DNA of 64,000 nt, taken from positions 83,910 through 147,909 of the forward strand of contig SFGY01000003.1 in NCBI GenBank assembly GCA_004556455.1. The letters are read 5' to 3'. Below the pieces are notes generated by a model. It did not search any database and had not been told where the DNA came from. It worked only from the letters and a program-made list of their open reading frames with translations. The translations under genes and the position numbers were made by a program. Below, piece by piece: positions 61,653-64,000 of the stretch; position 1 is the first letter of the stretch; each line of letters opens with the position of its first letter. The DNA comes from Clostridiales bacterium (GTDB lineage: Bacteria; Bacillota; Clostridia; Saccharofermentanales; DTU023).

Positions 61653-62563
61653 TGAACGTAGTTCTCGACTTTCTGGAGCCAAAAACCTGCCGCTTTTGCG
61701 GGGCTTCCCTTTTGCCGCCGCTCTTGCGCAGACTGGCTCCGGATCGTCTTGAAGCCCTCACCCTTGCTGCCCTGCAGTCGGGGAGTTCAGATATATCTCT
61801 GCCTGCGCCCTTTATTCGATGTGACGAAGGCGGTGAAGAAAACTTTAGCCTGCGTCTGCGCAGGCAACTTTGTCCCGACTGCCTGCACAGCCTGCCATTC
61901 GCCCTGGACGAAAATCTTGCGCCACGCTTTGCCGCGCCGCTTGCGCCAAAGCATTCAGGGGAAACCTGGCCTGGAGGTCTGAATAAGCCCGTACAAAGTG
62001 CCGAAACGTTTGCAGACGCGGGCTTTTTTGTCCTCAGGGAGAGGCTGACCATGATCAGTCCAGTCTTTCTTTATGAGGAACCTCTGCGCAGCGTCATTCT
62101 GGATTTAAAATTTCACGGTGAACGCAGTAAAGCCCGAATCCTCGGCTTGCTCGCAGCGCGACAGCTACGACGACTGCCCTGGAAAGCCGCTGCTCTTGTA
62201 CCCCTGCCCCTGGGTCGCAAACGCCTGCGCACGCGTTCGTACAATCAGGCAGAGCTGATTGCCCGTGAGATTTCCCGTGAACTGAAACTTCCCCTCATCA
62301 CAGATTTACTGCTGCGCGTACGCGATACCTGTCCGCAAACGGAGATGCCGGGGAGGAAGGAGCGTGCGGAAAATGTTCGCGGGGCTTTTGCGCTGCAAGA
62401 TCAGCGCGCGACAAGCCTGCCAAAGGGTCTGCCTCTGCTGCTTATCGACGATGTTGTGACTACCGGAGCGAGTTTTGATGCCGCTGCTGCCCCCCTGCGT
62501 CAGGCCGGCTTTTTGCCGCGTGCCCTGGCCATTGCTCTGGAAGAGCCAAAAAGAGCGAGTTAA
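61652..62563 (+). CDS. comFC: ComFC-like phosphoribosyltransferase-fold protein
   Basis: 303 aa. N-terminal Cys pairs (FLEPKTCRFCGASL and LCPDCLHSL) form a zinc site. The C-terminal half is a PRTase fold with PLPLGRKRLRTRSYNQAELI and the PRPP loop LLLIDDVVTTGASFDAAA (about residue 270). ComFC is needed for DNA uptake in competent bacteria, but homologues are widespread without competence. The central part is longer than usual. Starts at 61652 within the metK stop. Confidence 0.88.
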   Translation: MNVVLDFLEPKTCRFCGASLLPPLLRRLAPDRLEALTLAALQSGSSDISLPAPFIRCDEGGEENFSLRLRRQLCPDCLHSLPFALDENLAPRFAAPLAPKHSGETWPGGLNKPVQSAETFADAGFFVLRERLTMISPVFLYEEPLRSVILDLKFHGERSKARILGLLAARQLRRLPWKAAALVPLPLGRKRLRTRSYNQAELIAREISRELKLPLITDLLLRVRDTCPQTEMPGRKERAENVRGAFALQDQRATSLPKGLPLLLIDDVVTTGASFDAAAAPLRQAGFLPRALAIALEEPKRAS

Positions 62564-62667
62564 TCAGATCGCGCTGAGATCGGGCAGAATCCTTTCCCTT
62601 TCCTGAGAGGAAGAGCCGAAAAGGGTGAACAAAGCTTCTCAGGAAGACGTGCAGGAAGGGCGGGACG

Positions 62668-62875
62668 TTGCGAAAGCAGGCATCTCTGGGGTATCATAAG
62701 AGTACCTGAAATGTTTGAGCTGCTTCATTTTTGAACCTTCATGACTTAAAAGGGAGTCCGGAGTTGAAGCGGAAGTTGATCAAGCCCCCAGCGGGAAGGT
62801 CTAAGGCCGCCGCAGGACACCCACCTGGCGAATATGCTAGGTGTCAGAAAGGAGTGGCCGCGTTTCAGGTTTTTT
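62668..62875 (+). promoter_or_regulatory. Promoter and structured leader of cysS (possible atypical T-box)
   Basis: TTGCGA (62668), 18 nt, TATCAT (62692) would start RNA near 62700. The 5' end ACCTGAAA (62704-62711) pairs perfectly with TTTCAGGT (62863-62870), which is followed directly by five U. Inside are CACCTGGC / GCTAGGTG and GGAGTGGCCGCG, close to the T-box sequence AGGGTGGNACCGCG but two bases short. cysS genes of Bacillota often have T-boxes, but the specifier codon could not be identified. Confidence 0.45.
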
Positions 62876-62888
62876 GACGGAGGAACTC

Positions 62889-64000
62889 ATGAAAGTTTAC
62901 AACGATCTCACTCGCAGCAAAGAAGAACTGATTCCACAAACTCCGGGAGAATACAAAATCTACGTGTGCGGACCCACCGTGTACGAGCTCTTCCATCTCG
63001 GGAACGCCCGTCCCCTGATTGTTTTTGATACCCTGCGCCGCTACCTCGAATACTGTGGCAACCGCGTCAATTACGTTATGAATTTTACCGATATTGACGA
63101 TAAGGTCATCAAGCGGGCCCATGCTGAAGGGATAGATTTCAAAGAACTGGCAGATCGTATGATCAGGGAATTTTTTATTGACGCGGAAGGACTCAAGGTC
63201 CGGCGTGCCACAGCTCACCCGCGGGCAACAGAAACCATTCCTGAAATTATTGAGATGATCCAGACACTTTACGATAAGGGCTATGCCTATGTGCTGGAAG
63301 ATGGCGTGTATTTCGATGTGCTGAAGTTCAAGGACTATGGCAAACTCTCCCGCCATCCGCTGGATGAGTTGGAAGAAGGAACCCGCGCCCTGCACAATGA
63401 GCAAAAACACAGCCCTCTCGACTTTGTGATCTGGAAATTCAAAAAAGAAGGCGAGCCTTCCTGGCCCTCCCCCTGGGGAGAGGGACGACCGGGTTGGCAT
63501 ATTGAGTGCTCGGCCATGAACCACAAATTCCTGGGCGACACCATAGATATTCACGGCGGTGGTCAGGACCTGATTTTCCCGCATCATGAGAATGAAATCG
63601 CCCAATCCGAGGCAGCCAGCGGCAAACCCTTTGTCCGCTACTGGATGCACAACGGTTTCATCAATGTCAATAACGTTAAGATGGCCAAATCGGAAGGCAA
63701 CTTCTTCCGCGTCCGCGACCTCTCGACGCTTTATCCCTATTCCGCATGCCCATTAACTTCTCACATGAGCTGCTCGACGGCGCTCAGAATGGCTGGAATC
63801 GTGTCATCACCTGCGCGGAAAATCTGCGTTTCCTAATTAAGAAGGGCGAAGCTCCGGCCGAAGATGGAGCCGACGATGAGAAGCTCTCTGCAGCCTGCAC
63901 GGAAGCCCGTGAGAAATTTCACGAAGCCATGGACGATGACCTCAACACGGCCGATGCCTTTGCGTCCATCTTTGATCTCGTGCGTACGGCGAACAGTCTC
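62889..64000 (+). pseudogene. cysS: Cysteinyl-tRNA synthetase with a broken reading frame (3' end outside window)
   Basis: The ATG at 62889 follows GGAGG. The N-terminal catalytic part is normal: YVCGPTVYELFHLGNARPL with the HIGH-like motif, zinc ligands in GWHIECSAMNHKFLG and DIHGGGQDLIFPHHENE, and KMAKSEGNFF in the KMSKS position. After DLSTLYPYS (63742) the frame goes astray and stops at 63836. The true continuation MPINFSHELLDGAQNGWN is in another frame from 63746 to the window end. Compared with the family, about 12 residues (the VIRFF-LSAHYR segment) plus one base are missing, a deletion of about 37 nt. As cysS is normally essential, this is either an assembly error, a second gene copy, or a real lesion. 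Confidence 0.85.

Noticed and set aside
60459..61682. 407-codon minus-strand open frame opposite metK
   Set aside because: Mirror of metK codon pattern; no ribosome site or motif.

Overview
The window looks like chromosome of an anaerobic, low-to-middle G+C Bacillota (Clostridia-like). The evidence is strong AGGAGG-type ribosome sites, a PyrR-type attenuator ahead of pyrBI, an LPXTG surface protein, Opp and Rbs lipoprotein-type importers, MgtE, an ABC-F ribosome-protection ATPase, and a Gram-positive style Tad pilus locus with an FHA protein. No outer-membrane genes are present. Assignment below class level is not possible from the sequence alone.

Layout. 0-3.6 kb: ribose-type sugar importer (rbsA cut by the window edge, rbsC, rbsB). 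3.6-5.7 kb: ABC-F ATPase behind a regulatory-looking leader. 5.8-10.6 kb (minus strand): zinc-ribbon membrane protein, serine beta-lactamase-like hydrolase, adenine deaminase. 10.6-11.5 kb: non-coding, with a dispersed ~31-nt repeat family and the pyrBI terminator. 11.6-13.1 kb: pyrBI and its attenuator. 13.4-14.4 kb: LPXTG protein with a C10 tract. 14.6-22.8 kb (minus): osmC-oppBCADF-M20 peptidase. 22.8-24.7 kb: decayed accessory stretch with an IS256-type transposase relic, long palindromes and one AT-rich orphan gene. 24.7-26.5 kb: membrane-anchored C39-like protease.

26.6-33.6 kb (minus): the most unusual locus. It encodes a tandem SCP2-like lipid-binding protein, a class III aminotransferase, a split transketolase, a second tandem SCP2-like protein, a TetR regulator and an aldehyde dehydrogenase. 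One promoter appears to drive it, overlapped by a FadR-like TetR palindrome. I suggest, as inference only, that it builds a 2-amino-1,3-diol lipid (a sphingoid-like base) without serine palmitoyltransferase.

34.1-35.9 kb: pyridoxal kinase and prolyl aminopeptidase. 36.3-40.8 kb: secreted degenerate serpin and tandem S41 protease-like protein. 41-47.8 kb: nitroreductase, PatB-type C-S lyase, lipoprotein, MgtE, PadR regulator and MATE exporter. 48-52 kb: thiol peroxidase, CAP-domain protein, tRNA-Arg(CCU), rRNA methyltransferase. 52.5-54.4 kb: threonine aldolase and upp. 54.5-60.1 kb (minus): compact Tad pilus locus with a TadB-TadC fusion. 60.4-64 kb: metK, comFC and a cysS whose reading frame is broken near the window end.

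Intergenic DNA repeatedly shows imperfect tandem duplications (30-50 bp units) and purine-rich leaders, which seems to be a property of this genome.
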